Shown here: piece by piece, positions 7,387 through 15,468 of the stretch
How the letters are laid out: each line of letters opens with the position of its first letter
How positions within the stretch are numbered: position 1 is the first letter of the stretch
Assembly (NCBI GenBank): GCA_017501545.1
Contig: JAFVWS010000024.1
Location: 1 to 39,244 of the forward strand
Direction: 5' to 3'
Length of the DNA stretch: 39,244 nt
DNA from: Clostridia bacterium
GTDB lineage: Bacteria > Bacillota > Clostridia > Oscillospirales > CAG-272
The notes under the pieces: generated by a model
What the model was told of the DNA's origin: nothing
The model's input: the letters and a program-made list of their open reading frames with translations, nothing else
The model's database searches: none
Program-made: the position numbers and the translations under genes

Positions 7387-9199
7387 ATTCAACTAAGGAC
7401 CAAACCTGCATAGACGATTCGCCACGATTAGCAAATGCGTAGTATGGAATCAAGGTTGCCTTGATTCTTTTGCGCTCGGTGCTAAATTGTGAGTATAGCG
7501 AGCTTGAGGCTGGCTTGGCAAATGCATCAACTGTTATGGTTTTTACACCAAGCTCATCGTTATAGCCAAGGTCAAAGGACGTATTTTTATCAATGCGAAT
7601 ATTAAATATGTCCTCGTCGTTGTCAATTTGTTCAAGGCAATAAACAACGGGGCCGTGCACAACTGCCACCTTGCCAGCAGAGTCATAAACGCGTGCGTTT
7701 GCTTCAATTAGCATGGTTGGAATTTCAAAATCAATTGATTTTTCGCATCCTGCCTTTAAATTAAGGGGGATGTATCCGTTTTTCGATATTTTTCCTGAGT
7801 CAAGGTATTCTGGCACACGCACAAAAATAGTTAAATCATCACTTGCAACAAAGGAAATTTTGCCACTGTCTGGATAGCTGGTTTTTTGAGTAAGAGTAAT
7901 TTCCTTGCCACCTATATTAAATTTTGCGCTTGATGAGGCAAACTGCTGTACGTAAACTGCGTTTTCGTTATATGTATAGATTAGTGACGCAAGTGAGCCT
8001 AAAAATCTAACAATGTTAGGTGGACAGCAGGAGCACTCAAACACCTCAAAGCGATGCATAGGTGGGAGAGGGTCGCTGTTCTTAACCGATGCGTGTCTTG
8101 TGTGATTAGCCTTTACAATTTCAAGAGGGTTTACGTAGAAATAGGATTTTCCATCAAGCGAGGTCGAGGACAAAAATCCGTTATATAAAACTCTTTCAAT
8201 TACGTCAGCGTATTTTTTCTCGCCAGTTAAAATAAGCATTCTTTGCGCAAAGAAAACAAGACCAATTGCGGCACAGCTTTCTGAATACGCACCCTCACTT
8301 GGAAGGTCATATTCCTTAGTAAACGCCTCGCCGATGTGGGTTGAGCCGATGCCACCGGTTATGTACATTTTATGCTTTACTATATCGTCAAAAATTTTCT
8401 CACAAGCAACCTTAAGCTCGTTATCCCCGTCGCGAAGGGCAAGGTCAGCCATTGCACTGTAAAGATATACCGCGCGCACGCTATGTCCCTCTGCAGTGTC
8501 CTGGTTTTTCGGCTCTGCGTGTGACTGGCTATATTTTGAATCAGCCCAGTCAAGAAAATGTCCGTCCTCAAGCGATTTTCCACGCTCGATGACAAAGAAT
8601 CTTGCAAGGTCAAGGTGCTTTGGGTCCTTGGTGAGGTCATATAAGCGCACAAGCGCAAGCTCAATTTCCTCGTGCCCAGGGGTAACAAAGCATGTGTCAC
8701 GGTCAATTTTAAAGCGCTTTTCAATGTAGTCAACGTATTTAAGCATAAGCTTAAGTAGCTTGTCCTTACCAGTTGCTAAATAGTAGGCAACTGCTGCCTC
8801 GATTAGGTGCCCTGCACAGTAAAGCTCGTGACAGTCGCGATATTTAAAGATATTTTGTGGCTCCTTAGCTATATAAAAGCTGTTAAAATATCCACAGGGT
8901 AGCTGATTTTTTTCAATGTCTAAGACTACCTCGTCAACTATTTTTTCAAGCTCTGGCTCTTTTTCATTTTGGGTGAGGTAAGCAACACCCTCAATCCACT
9001 TTGCAACGTCACTGTCCCAAAATATATGGGGCGCAATCTTGGCATTTGGGTTGCACTTAAATGCGTCAAAGCGTCCGGTTTCCTTGAACCTGTTGTAAAC
9101 AGCATAGACGGTGGTTTTACGTAGCATTTCTTGCTTTTTTTGCCAAAATCCGTCTGTAATTTCTACGTCATTTATGCTTAAGGCTTTAAAAAATTCCAT
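7385..9199 (-). CDS. GH127 beta-L-arabinofuranosidase family (DUF1680)
   Basis: 604 residues, no signal peptide, cytoplasmic. It matches the GH127 layout: N-terminal (alpha/alpha)6 barrel with 'IAPHIFWDSDVAKWIEG' and C-terminal beta-sandwiches. Compared with the characterised Bifidobacterium HypBA1, the catalytic and zinc residues all have counterparts: GEAF Glu291 (acid/base), Glu307 and Cys309 in SESC, and the Cys391-Cys392 pair in CSCCPPN (nucleophile and zinc ligand). It would release beta-linked L-arabinofuranose from imported oligosaccharides; GH146-like or other specificity in this clan is possible. Its start overlaps the end of the upstream chromate transporter gene by 14 bp, and its ribosome site (AGGAG) lies inside that gene, so translation is probably coupled. 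Confidence 0.9.
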   Translation of the reverse strand: MEFFKALSINDVEITDGFWQKKQEMLRKTTVYAVYNRFKETGRFDAFKCNPNAKIAPHIFWDSDVAKWIEGVAYLTQNEKEPELEKIVDEVVLDIEKNQLPCGYFNSFYIAKEPQNIFKYRDCHELYCAGHLIEAAVAYYLATGKDKLLKLMLKYVDYIEKRFKIDRDTCFVTPGHEEIELALVRLYDLTKDPKHLDLARFFVIERGKSLEDGHFLDWADSKYSQSHAEPKNQDTAEGHSVRAVYLYSAMADLALRDGDNELKVACEKIFDDIVKHKMYITGGIGSTHIGEAFTKEYDLPSEGAYSESCAAIGLVFFAQRMLILTGEKKYADVIERVLYNGFLSSTSLDGKSYFYVNPLEIVKANHTRHASVKNSDPLPPMHRFEVFECSCCPPNIVRFLGSLASLIYTYNENAVYVQQFASSSAKFNIGGKEITLTQKTSYPDSGKISFVASDDLTIFVRVPEYLDSGKISKNGYIPLNLKAGCEKSIDFEIPTMLIEANARVYDSAGKVAVVHGPVVYCLEQIDNDEDIFNIRIDKNTSFDLGYNDELGVKTITVDAFAKPASSSLYSQFSTERKRIKATLIPYYAFANRGESSMQVWSLVE

Positions 9200-9761
9200 A
9201 AAAAATTGCTCCTAACACTCCTGAAAATAGAATTAAAATTATAGGGGAGATTGATTTTTTTCTTATTTTTTGATAAACAAATGATACCGTGGCGACAAGC
9301 GCTAAGATGATAACGCCAAAGATGTCAAGGCTGAATTTTGAGGACACGGTTTCGATGCCGAAGAAAAGATTAAGTGACAAAATAACGCTCATACCAAGGA
9401 TAAGTCCGACAATTGCCGGGCGCATACCCTCAAGGGTCTTATTTACGGCTGTTAGCTTTAAAAAGCCCTTAAGAAGTGAGGCTATTATAAGAATAATTAT
9501 AAATGAAGGAAGCACAACGCCAATTGTGGCAAGCAGTGCGCCGAAAAAGCCACCGACATCAGAGCCGACAAAGGTTGCAATGTTAATTGCAATAGGTCCA
9601 GGGGTGGATTCTGCCACGCCGACAAGATTTAATAGCTCCTCCTCAGTTAGCCAGCCGTTGCCAATACACTCATCGCGTATTAGCGAAATCATACCAAGCC
9701 CACCACCAAAGGAAAGCGCGCCTATTTTTAGAAAGGACCAAAAAAGCTCAAGATAAATCAT
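9186..9761 (-). CDS. chrA: Chromate transporter, half-size CHR family protein (second of pair)
   Basis: 191 residues; one CHR domain of about five to six membrane segments with the family signatures 'FGGGLGMISLI' near residue 18 and 'AESTPGPIAINIATFVG' near 50-66. Short-chain CHR proteins work as heteromeric pairs, which fits the tandem arrangement with an ATGA overlap with the upstream copy. The family exports or exchanges chromate or related oxyanions; in Clostridia the real substrate is unknown and may be sulfate or another anion. Confidence 0.9.
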   Translation of the reverse strand: MIYLELFWSFLKIGALSFGGGLGMISLIRDECIGNGWLTEEELLNLVGVAESTPGPIAINIATFVGSDVGGFFGALLATIGVVLPSFIIILIIASLLKGFLKLTAVNKTLEGMRPAIVGLILGMSVILSLNLFFGIETVSSKFSLDIFGVIILALVATVSFVYQKIRKKSISPIILILFSGVLGAIFYGIF

Positions 9762-10339
9762 TTCTTGCCCTCCCCATTCTTAAGACTCTGAATAAGATAA
9801 ATAACAAGGGCAAGTCCACCACTGACAACAATATAGAAAATGGCGGAGAAGCTGACTGAAAGAAGGCTGAAGGCAACCATTAAAACGCTTGTCACAATAA
9901 GGACAATGATATTAAAGGGTGTCTTTTTTAGTTGCTTTAGCATCTTTATTCCCGCAGATAAAATTAAGTAAATTACGCACATTTGAATTCCACGAAAGGC
10001 GTTTGCAACCCACGTAATTTCAAGGAAGCGGTCAAAGAATAGTGAAATAACAAAGATTATAATAAAGGAGGGCAGACACATACCAAGGGTTGAAAAAAGT
10101 GCGCCTAAAAAGCCACAGCGCTTGTAGCCTATATAAGTCGCCATATTAATTGCAATAGGTCCAGGGGTGGATTCAGCTATTGCAACAATATTCATAAACT
10201 CGTCATGCTCAAGATATCTACGCTTTTCAACAAACTCAGTGTGTAGCATGCTTATCATTGCATAGCCACCACCAAACGTGAAAAGCCCAGTTTTCATCAT
10301 AACAAGCATAAGAATAAGCGAGTTAAGAAGCTTTTTCAT
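9758..10339 (-). CDS. chrA: Chromate transporter, half-size CHR family protein (first of pair)
   Basis: 193 residues; CHR domain with 'FGGGYAMISML' near residue 22 and 'AESTPGPIAINMATYIG'. First gene of the three-gene operon from the promoter at 10372-10400, with an AGGAGG ribosome site before the ATG. It pairs with the following half-size copy, with which it shares the PGP loop but only moderate overall identity, as expected for the two differently oriented halves of the complex. Confidence 0.9.
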   Translation of the reverse strand: MKKLLNSLILMLVMMKTGLFTFGGGYAMISMLHTEFVEKRRYLEHDEFMNIVAIAESTPGPIAINMATYIGYKRCGFLGALFSTLGMCLPSFIIIFVISLFFDRFLEITWVANAFRGIQMCVIYLILSAGIKMLKQLKKTPFNIIVLIVTSVLMVAFSLLSVSFSAIFYIVVSGGLALVIYLIQSLKNGEGKK

Positions 10340-10371
10340 AAAACCGCCTCCTTTTAAAATCTACTAAGGCT

Positions 10372-10400
10372 ATTATATCATTACGAATAAAATAATGCAA
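10372..10400 (-). promoter_or_regulatory. Promoter of chrA-chrA-GH127 operon
   Basis: TTGCAT (10400-10395), 17 bases, TATAAT (10377-10372) on the minus strand. Confidence 0.75.
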
Positions 10401-10403
10401 CAA

Positions 10404-10428
10404 AAAAAGCACCTAAAAGGTGCTTTTA
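10404..10428 (-). terminator. Terminator of zinc-ribbon protein gene
   Basis: AAAGCACC / GGTGCTTT hairpin with TAAAA loop; T-run on the minus strand. It separates the zinc-ribbon gene from the chromate transporter promoter, which begins only 4 bases further on. Confidence 0.88.
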
Positions 10429-10430
10429 AA

Positions 10431-10778
10431 TTAGTTCATTTCAAATACAAGCTTGCCAGAAAGCTTTAATAGCAAGGAAAGGTTAACGTTTGAGTCAACA
10501 GTAATTGTTAGCTCTGCCTTTTTAGTTGCGTAGCGAGCCCTAACGGTGTAAACACCAGCAGGCACAGTAAACACAGCACCCTCACGGTTTGGCAAGGAAA
10601 TGGATTCCTCAACGCCATTGCCAGAAACGGAGTAGGTTGTAGGAATTGACCAAGGAATGTTTTTTTGAGTTTTTAGAATTGTGATAGTGTAAAGCTCACC
10701 GTTTAAGCTTGCACCACAAATTGGGCACACGTATGCGCCGTCTTCAATTTCTGAAGAGCAGGAAGGACAAATAATCAT
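10431..10778 (-). CDS. Zinc-ribbon protein with C-terminal beta domain
   Basis: 115 residues. An N-terminal zinc ribbon (CPSCSSEI..CPICGASL, Cys4-Cys7 and Cys18-Cys21) is followed by about 85 residues of predicted beta strands resembling the small carbohydrate/PEGA-like beta-sandwich domains ('AVFTVPAGVYTVRARYATKKAELTITV'). There are no membrane segments. The role is unknown; such proteins often bind at the inner membrane face or act as adaptors. It has its own promoter and terminator and an AGGAG ribosome site. Confidence 0.75.
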   Translation of the reverse strand: MIICPSCSSEIEDGAYVCPICGASLNGELYTITILKTQKNIPWSIPTTYSVSGNGVEESISLPNREGAVFTVPAGVYTVRARYATKKAELTITVDSNVNLSLLLKLSGKLVFEMN

Positions 10779-10811
10779 AAAAAATCTCCTATCAAAAGTT
10801 CTTATAATAAT

Positions 10812-10840
10812 ATTATAGCATTACAGAAAAAGGATTTCAA
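10812..10840 (-). promoter_or_regulatory. Promoter of zinc-ribbon protein gene
   Basis: TTGAAA (10840-10835), 17 bases, TATAAT (10817-10812) on the minus strand. Confidence 0.75.
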
Positions 10841-10852
10841 GGGCTTGCAAAA

Positions 10853-10884
10853 AAAGAGGCTGTTTTTGCAACAGCCTCTTTTTA
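10853..10884 (-). terminator. Terminator of the uxu operon
   Basis: AGAGGCTGTT / AACAGCCTCT hairpin with T-runs on both sides, just after the stop codon of the Gfo/Idh/MocA gene, the last of six co-directed genes. Confidence 0.92.
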
Positions 10885-10891
10885 TAAACAA

Positions 10892-12076
10892 TTATTTCAT
10901 ATGATAATGGTCCTTAACGAAGGATGCGTTCATATCAACTGTGCCAACCTCACGTGTGGTGGTTTTACGACGTGATGAGGCAATGCGCTTCTTTAATTCC
11001 TCGTAAAATAGCTCGCTATCGAAGTTGGTTAGGTCAACCTCCTTGCCAAGCCAAGATGAAAGGTGCATTGCGTTTGAAATAGTAAGGCCGTTTATGCCCT
11101 CCTCACCACGTGCAACAAGCTCACCACCGTGTAAAATAGCATCAGCAAACTGATTTAATACGCCTGCATGCTGTGGATTTTCACCATCGGTTTCAACCTC
11201 GGTAAAGGTAAAGTTAGGGCGCGCAAATGGGTTGTCGTTTGTCTTTGAAAATTCCTTTTCGCTAACCTCGTTTTCCCACATAAGAAGCTTGCCATTCTCG
11301 GCAACAAGCTTACCCTTTTCAAGAGTAATTTCAAAGCGGTTTGTGCCTGGGGTGTCACCAGTTGTTGTTACAAAAACGCCAGTTGCGCCGTTTGCATATT
11401 CGCAGTATGCGCTAACGTCGTCCTCGATTTCAACGTCATGCCACTTGCCATAGTGTAGTTTTGCGTGGATTTTAGTTGGCATACCACAAATCCATTGCCA
11501 AAGGTCAAGGTTGTGTGGGCATTGGTTAAGTAAAACGCCACCACCCTCGCCGGACCAGGTTGCACGCCAGTCACCTGAATCGTAATAAATTTGAGGTCTA
11601 TACCAGTCGGTAATAATTAGGTTGGTGCGCTTAATTTCACCAAGAGCACCGCTTTTTACAATTTCTCGCATTTTGCGATAGATGCAGTTTGTACGTTGGT
11701 TCATCATTATACCAAACACAACGCCAGCATCCTTTGCTACCTCGTTCATTTCAATAACCTGCTTTGTGTAAACGCCAGCAGGCTTTTCAATTAAAACGTG
11801 AAGCCCCTTTTTCATTGCCATAATAGCGTATTTTGGGTGGTCATAGTGAGGCACTGCAACCAAAACAGCATCTATTTTACCTGAGTCCATCATCTCCTCG
11901 GCATCGTGGAATAGCGCCACGTCCTTAACCTTTTCCTTGATTGCCTCAAGCTTTTCGTCCTTTAAATCGCATGCGGCAGCAAGTATAACCTCAGGGCATT
12001 TGCCATTTGCAATATTATCTGTGTGGACAACACCGATGTTGCCACAGCCGATAAGTCCAAGTCTTAGTTTTTCCAT
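10892..12076 (-). CDS. Gfo/Idh/MocA family NAD(P)-dependent dehydrogenase
   Basis: 394 residues. Rossmann fold at the N-terminus (GLIGCGNIG, residues about 7-15), the EKPAG motif carrying the catalytic Lys at about 97, and the C-terminal alpha/beta domain with 'GGGVLLNQCPHNLDLWQW', whose His is the usual substrate-binding residue. The family oxidises or reduces sugar hydroxyls, often as one of a set with TIM-barrel isomerases. It is the last gene of the uxu operon, one base after the stop of the preceding isomerase. The substrate is unknown; the context suggests a uronate- or inositol-like sugar acid feeding into the UxuA/UxuB route. Confidence 0.9.
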   Translation of the reverse strand: MEKLRLGLIGCGNIGVVHTDNIANGKCPEVILAAACDLKDEKLEAIKEKVKDVALFHDAEEMMDSGKIDAVLVAVPHYDHPKYAIMAMKKGLHVLIEKPAGVYTKQVIEMNEVAKDAGVVFGIMMNQRTNCIYRKMREIVKSGALGEIKRTNLIITDWYRPQIYYDSGDWRATWSGEGGGVLLNQCPHNLDLWQWICGMPTKIHAKLHYGKWHDVEIEDDVSAYCEYANGATGVFVTTTGDTPGTNRFEITLEKGKLVAENGKLLMWENEVSEKEFSKTNDNPFARPNFTFTEVETDGENPQHAGVLNQFADAILHGGELVARGEEGINGLTISNAMHLSSWLGKEVDLTNFDSELFYEELKKRIASSRRKTTTREVGTVDMNASFVKDHYHMK

Positions 12077-12077
12077 A

Positions 12078-12833
12078 TTATAATCCCATCGCTTTCAAGT
12101 TTTTATAGCTTCTCTTTAAGCAATCAAACGGACACTCACCGTGTGTATCGTCCTGCTCGATTAAAAGGTGCTTAGTGCCAGCACTTTCAAAAAGAGGAAG
12201 TAGCTTTTCAAAATTAATATTACCCTCGCCGACAACTGCCATTGATGGGGCATTGTCAACGACTGCCAAATCCTTAAGGTGCACGCATTCAAGACGTCCC
12301 TTCAGCCTTGGAATCAGGTCGGAAAGCTCCATTCCTGCAAGTGCAGCCCAGTAGGTGTCAAGAGTAATACTTAATTCCTCAGGAGTAAAGGCGTTTAAAA
12401 TTTTATCAAAGTAGTATTCGCCATCAGGACAGCGACTGAATTCAAATGCGTGGTTGTGGTAAAAGAACTTTGCGCCACTATCCTTAATTAGCTTAGCCGG
12501 CTCCTTAAAATCACGAGCAAAGGCAACGTAGTTTTCCCAGCTAACCCAGCCTGGCATAACGCCAATTCCAATGTTGTCACAGCCGAAAATCTTATGCTTT
12601 TTAATAACCTCGGCAGTGTTATCTCTTACGTCCTCAGCGCCCCAGTGTGTCAAAACGCACTTAAGACCGTTTTTCTTAAGCTCGTCCCTTAGCCATTCTG
12701 GCTCGTACTGGCAAACGCCAGAAATTTGCACCTCGCGAAAGCCAATGTCTGCAATGCGAGCAAGTGCATCACTAAAATCCTTAATATTAGTGCATTTATC
12801 TCTTAAAGTATAAAATTGTGCTCCAATTTCCAT
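12078..12833 (-). CDS. Sugar phosphate isomerase/epimerase-like TIM barrel (second of pair)
   Basis: 251 residues from the ATG at 12833, which has GAGG 6 bases upstream; a TTG four codons earlier overlaps the previous stop and is rejected. Xylose-isomerase-like TIM barrel (AP endonuclease 2 superfamily): 'GFREVQISGV' with the first metal-ligand-type acid, 'FFYHNHAFEF' and 'HLKDLAV' bearing the conserved His/Asp metal ligands, and 'LLIEQDD' with a final Glu. Family members include 2-keto-myo-inositol dehydratases and 3-keto-sugar epimerases/hydrolases that act with Gfo/Idh/MocA dehydrogenases, and it lies directly before such a gene. The exact reaction is unknown. Confidence 0.85.
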   Translation of the reverse strand: MEIGAQFYTLRDKCTNIKDFSDALARIADIGFREVQISGVCQYEPEWLRDELKKNGLKCVLTHWGAEDVRDNTAEVIKKHKIFGCDNIGIGVMPGWVSWENYVAFARDFKEPAKLIKDSGAKFFYHNHAFEFSRCPDGEYYFDKILNAFTPEELSITLDTYWAALAGMELSDLIPRLKGRLECVHLKDLAVVDNAPSMAVVGEGNINFEKLLPLFESAGTKHLLIEQDDTHGECPFDCLKRSYKNLKAMGL

Positions 12834-12841
12834 ATTACGCC

Positions 12842-13663
12842 TCAATATTTCAAATTTAATTTATCAAGTATTGCCTTGAGTGCATCTGTACCAGCATCAA
12901 ATGCTACGTTTGTATCATCATATACTGGAATTTGGCTAAGGCTTTCGCCATTTTCAAGCTCGGAAAGACCCTTAAACTCCATTAGGTGTGGCTCAAGGGT
13001 TAATACCTTTCCACCTATTTTTGAATATTCGCTAATTAGGTATTCAAGGTTGCCAATTCCGTACCCTGCGCGCACAACGTGCTTGCTTTTTAGGGCGTCC
13101 TTTACGTGCATATAATCAACGTAAGGGCTAAGCAGTGCCCAAGCCTTTTTAGTATCAACGCCACATTGAACAAAGTTTGCAGGGTCAAAAACCGCCTTGA
13201 TTTCACTATATTCCTTGTGAATTTTCAGGCACGAGAGTGCGTCGTCACCAAAAATGCCCTTTTCGTTTTCGTGGCATAGGGTAATTCCATTTGGTGTATT
13301 CTTAAGTAGCTCCCCAAGGCGCTTCATAACAAGCGCTTCATTTTTTGAGAAGAAGCTGAACATTCTGATTTTTTCAGCACCTAAAATCTGCGCACTTTCG
13401 CACACGTGCTTAAAAACCTCAATTTGCTTGTCGAAATTATTCTCAGGGTCGTTTTTTCCAATAGGTGAGCCAACAGACCAAACCTTTATTCCGTTTTCAT
13501 CAAGCATTTTTTTAATTTCCTTGACCTTAGCGTGGGAAATTACGCTTATGTTTTCGCCGTCAACGCCTCTTATTTCAAGGTGAGAAATTCCGTTTCTTTT
13601 AAGGGCGACAATTTGTCCCTCTAAGCTTTCGCTTGCCTCATCGGCAAATGCACAAAGTCTCAT
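12842..13663 (-). CDS. Sugar phosphate isomerase/epimerase-like TIM barrel (first of pair)
   Basis: 273 residues from the ATG at 13663, one base past the uxuB stop and preceded by a GGGGG-containing ribosome site; a longer reading into uxuB is rejected. Xylose-isomerase-like TIM barrel with 'HLEIRGVDGEN' (first Glu), 'GITLCHENEKGIFGD', 'AVFDPANFVQCG' (Asp), 'YMHVKDAL' (His-Lys-Asp) and 'LTLEPHL' (Glu): all four metal-binding positions of the superfamily are recognizable. It differs clearly from the second barrel in the operon, so the two are likely to act on different intermediates or to catalyse successive steps. Confidence 0.85.
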   Translation of the reverse strand: MRLCAFADEASESLEGQIVALKRNGISHLEIRGVDGENISVISHAKVKEIKKMLDENGIKVWSVGSPIGKNDPENNFDKQIEVFKHVCESAQILGAEKIRMFSFFSKNEALVMKRLGELLKNTPNGITLCHENEKGIFGDDALSCLKIHKEYSEIKAVFDPANFVQCGVDTKKAWALLSPYVDYMHVKDALKSKHVVRAGYGIGNLEYLISEYSKIGGKVLTLEPHLMEFKGLSELENGESLSQIPVYDDTNVAFDAGTDALKAILDKLNLKY

Positions 13664-13664
13664 A

Positions 13665-14492
13665 TTATACCCCCGAATATGCGCTGAAGCCACCGTCAAC
13701 AGGAACAACAATTCCAGTTACAAAGCCCGACGCGTTATTGTCAACAAGCCATAAAAGCGTACCAAGAAGCTCCTCTGGCTTTCCGAAGCGACCCATAGGG
13801 GTAGCGCGTAAAATTTTTTCAGTACGTGCAGTTGGCACGCCGTCCTTAAATAGTAGGGACTCATTTTGCTTAGTTACAAAAAAACCAGGTGCGATTGCGT
13901 TTACACGTATTCCAGCCTTAGCAAAGTAAACTGCAAGCCACTCAGTAAAGTTAGAAACTGCGCCCTTTGCTGCACTGTATGCAGGGATTTTTGTAAGAGG
14001 TCTAAATGCGTTCATTGACGAAACGTTTATAATAACGCCGTCACGATTTAGCATATCAGGAGAGAAAACCTGAGAGGTAAGAAGAGTGCCCATTAAATTC
14101 AGGTCAAACACAAAGGTAAAATCATCCTTGTCGAGGTTGAAAAACGTCTTTATATCGTTTGCTACCTCGTCGCCCTCTTCGTAGTATTCCTTATTTAGGG
14201 TTGCGCGTGGGCTGTTTCCACCTGCGCCATTAATTAAAATGTCGCACTTGCCAAAGTCACGTAAAATCTCTGCGTGCACAGCCTCAAGTGAGGATTTATC
14301 AAGCACGCTACAGCCGTATGCCTTTGCCTTGCCACCGTCCTTTATAATTTCATTTGCAACAGCCTCGGCACTGTCCTTGTTTATATCAAGTAAAATTACA
14401 ACCGCGCCCTCGCTTGCAAGACATTTAGCAAAGGATGAGCATAAAACGCCACCAGCGCCTGAAATTACAGCAATTTTATTATTTAGCTTCAT
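13665..14492 (-). CDS. uxuB: D-fructuronate (mannonate) oxidoreductase, SDR type
   Basis: 275 residues of the short-chain dehydrogenase type found as UxuB/YjmF in Bacillus. Cofactor motif SGAGGVLCSSFAK (11-23), LINGAGGNSP (87-95), catalytic Ser158/159, Tyr172 and Lys176 (SSMNAF..AYSAAKGA), and a C-terminal 'PMGRFGKPEELLGTLLWL' plus 'PVDGGFSAYSGV' ending that is specific to this clade. It reduces D-fructuronate to D-mannonate with NADH. AAGGAG lies 7 bases before the ATG. It overlaps the esterase gene upstream by 14 bp and shares the operon with uxuA, giving two consecutive steps of glucuronate breakdown. Confidence 0.93.
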   Translation of the reverse strand: MKLNNKIAVISGAGGVLCSSFAKCLASEGAVVILLDINKDSAEAVANEIIKDGGKAKAYGCSVLDKSSLEAVHAEILRDFGKCDILINGAGGNSPRATLNKEYYEEGDEVANDIKTFFNLDKDDFTFVFDLNLMGTLLTSQVFSPDMLNRDGVIINVSSMNAFRPLTKIPAYSAAKGAVSNFTEWLAVYFAKAGIRVNAIAPGFFVTKQNESLLFKDGVPTARTEKILRATPMGRFGKPEELLGTLLWLVDNNASGFVTGIVVPVDGGFSAYSGV

Positions 14493-15468
14493 TTAAAATC
14501 TCCTTAAATTTTGTCATATACATATTCCAGTCGTATCTTGATAAAAAGTGTGAGCCCTCGCGGGTGTAAACGTAAGCGCCACTCTTGTTATACAAATCCC
14601 AAGCGCCCCTTGCGTACTCGGCGCAAAGATAAGCACCCTCGTTGTCAGCCCACAAATCCTCCTTAGCACAGCCGATTGCAACGTCACGTGGTGCGATTAA
14701 TGCAAGAAGCATATGCTGGTCAAATGAAAGAGAATTTTCCTTGCCGACAAGTCCTTTAAAGCCAGAAGTAAACCAAAATGGGAAAACGTCAGTTATCTCC
14801 TTTATTTTTTCGCACTCATCTCCCTTGCCGTGGAAAAGAGAAGCGCCACAGCAACCACTATTGTTGATGCAGGTAAAAAAGAAGCGAGTGTCAAGGGCTG
14901 AGGTCAGCATTGCAGTTTTTCCAAGACGCGAGTGACCGATAACTGCATATTTGCCAAGACCACCTATTGTATCAAGATAGCTTGCCATTTGTCTTAGCAT
15001 ATAGGACCAAACGGAGATTTTGCCATAATCGCCCTTGCCAAAAAGAGCGCAAAGACCATTTTCAAAATCGCCATTGTCAGTGGTTACGTCCTCGTAGTAA
15101 ACCTTGAAAATGCCAAAGCCACCGTCTAAAATTTCCTCAACGGGCAGGTACTTGCTTGGGGTCTCCTTGGAAAAGTCAATATAGACAAATACGGGTATAT
15201 TTTCTTTGTTCTTTGGTAGAATCAATTCCGTCCTTACAGTGTGGCTTTTTTCGCCGTTTGTAAACTCGAAAAATACTGCCTCCCACTCTGCCTTGCCTGC
15301 AAAATTTACAGGCTGACTCTCTTTAGTGGTTTTATACGTAAGCTCACAGGGGAGTGCGCCATACTCGGTATCAAGAAAGAATTTTTTAAGCTCGCAACGA
15401 TATTCCTCCCATTTTTCAGTGGAGGAAAGCTTATCGCCAAAGAAATTTGGTATAGCTCTATTTTTCAT
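14479..15468 (-). CDS. CE15-like (glucuronoyl esterase-type) alpha/beta-hydrolase
   Basis: 329 residues from the ATG at 15468 (AAGGAG 6 bases upstream); the in-frame TTG at 15492 lies upstream of that ribosome site and inside uxuA. The nucleophile motif GHSRLGKTA, followed by 'INNSGCCGASLFHGKG', is typical of the CE15 / acetyl-xylan-esterase-like group, in which Ser-Arg-x-Gly-Lys surrounds the catalytic Ser. The later 'REGSHFLSRYDW' holds the likely catalytic His. Unlike fungal CE15 enzymes there is no signal peptide, so it would act in the cytoplasm on short oligosaccharides, for example by freeing esterified glucuronic acid that then enters the UxuB-UxuA route. Its position between uxuA and uxuB supports this, but an ordinary acetyl esterase is possible. 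Confidence 0.8.
   Translation of the reverse strand: MKNRAIPNFFGDKLSSTEKWEEYRCELKKFFLDTEYGALPCELTYKTTKESQPVNFAGKAEWEAVFFEFTNGEKSHTVRTELILPKNKENIPVFVYIDFSKETPSKYLPVEEILDGGFGIFKVYYEDVTTDNGDFENGLCALFGKGDYGKISVWSYMLRQMASYLDTIGGLGKYAVIGHSRLGKTAMLTSALDTRFFFTCINNSGCCGASLFHGKGDECEKIKEITDVFPFWFTSGFKGLVGKENSLSFDQHMLLALIAPRDVAIGCAKEDLWADNEGAYLCAEYARGAWDLYNKSGAYVYTREGSHFLSRYDWNMYMTKFKEILNEAK

Noticed and set aside
9186-10339. The two CHR genes as one full-length chrA split by a frameshift
   Set aside because: Each half has its own start, ribosome site and full CHR motifs, and paired half-size CHR genes are a known normal form.
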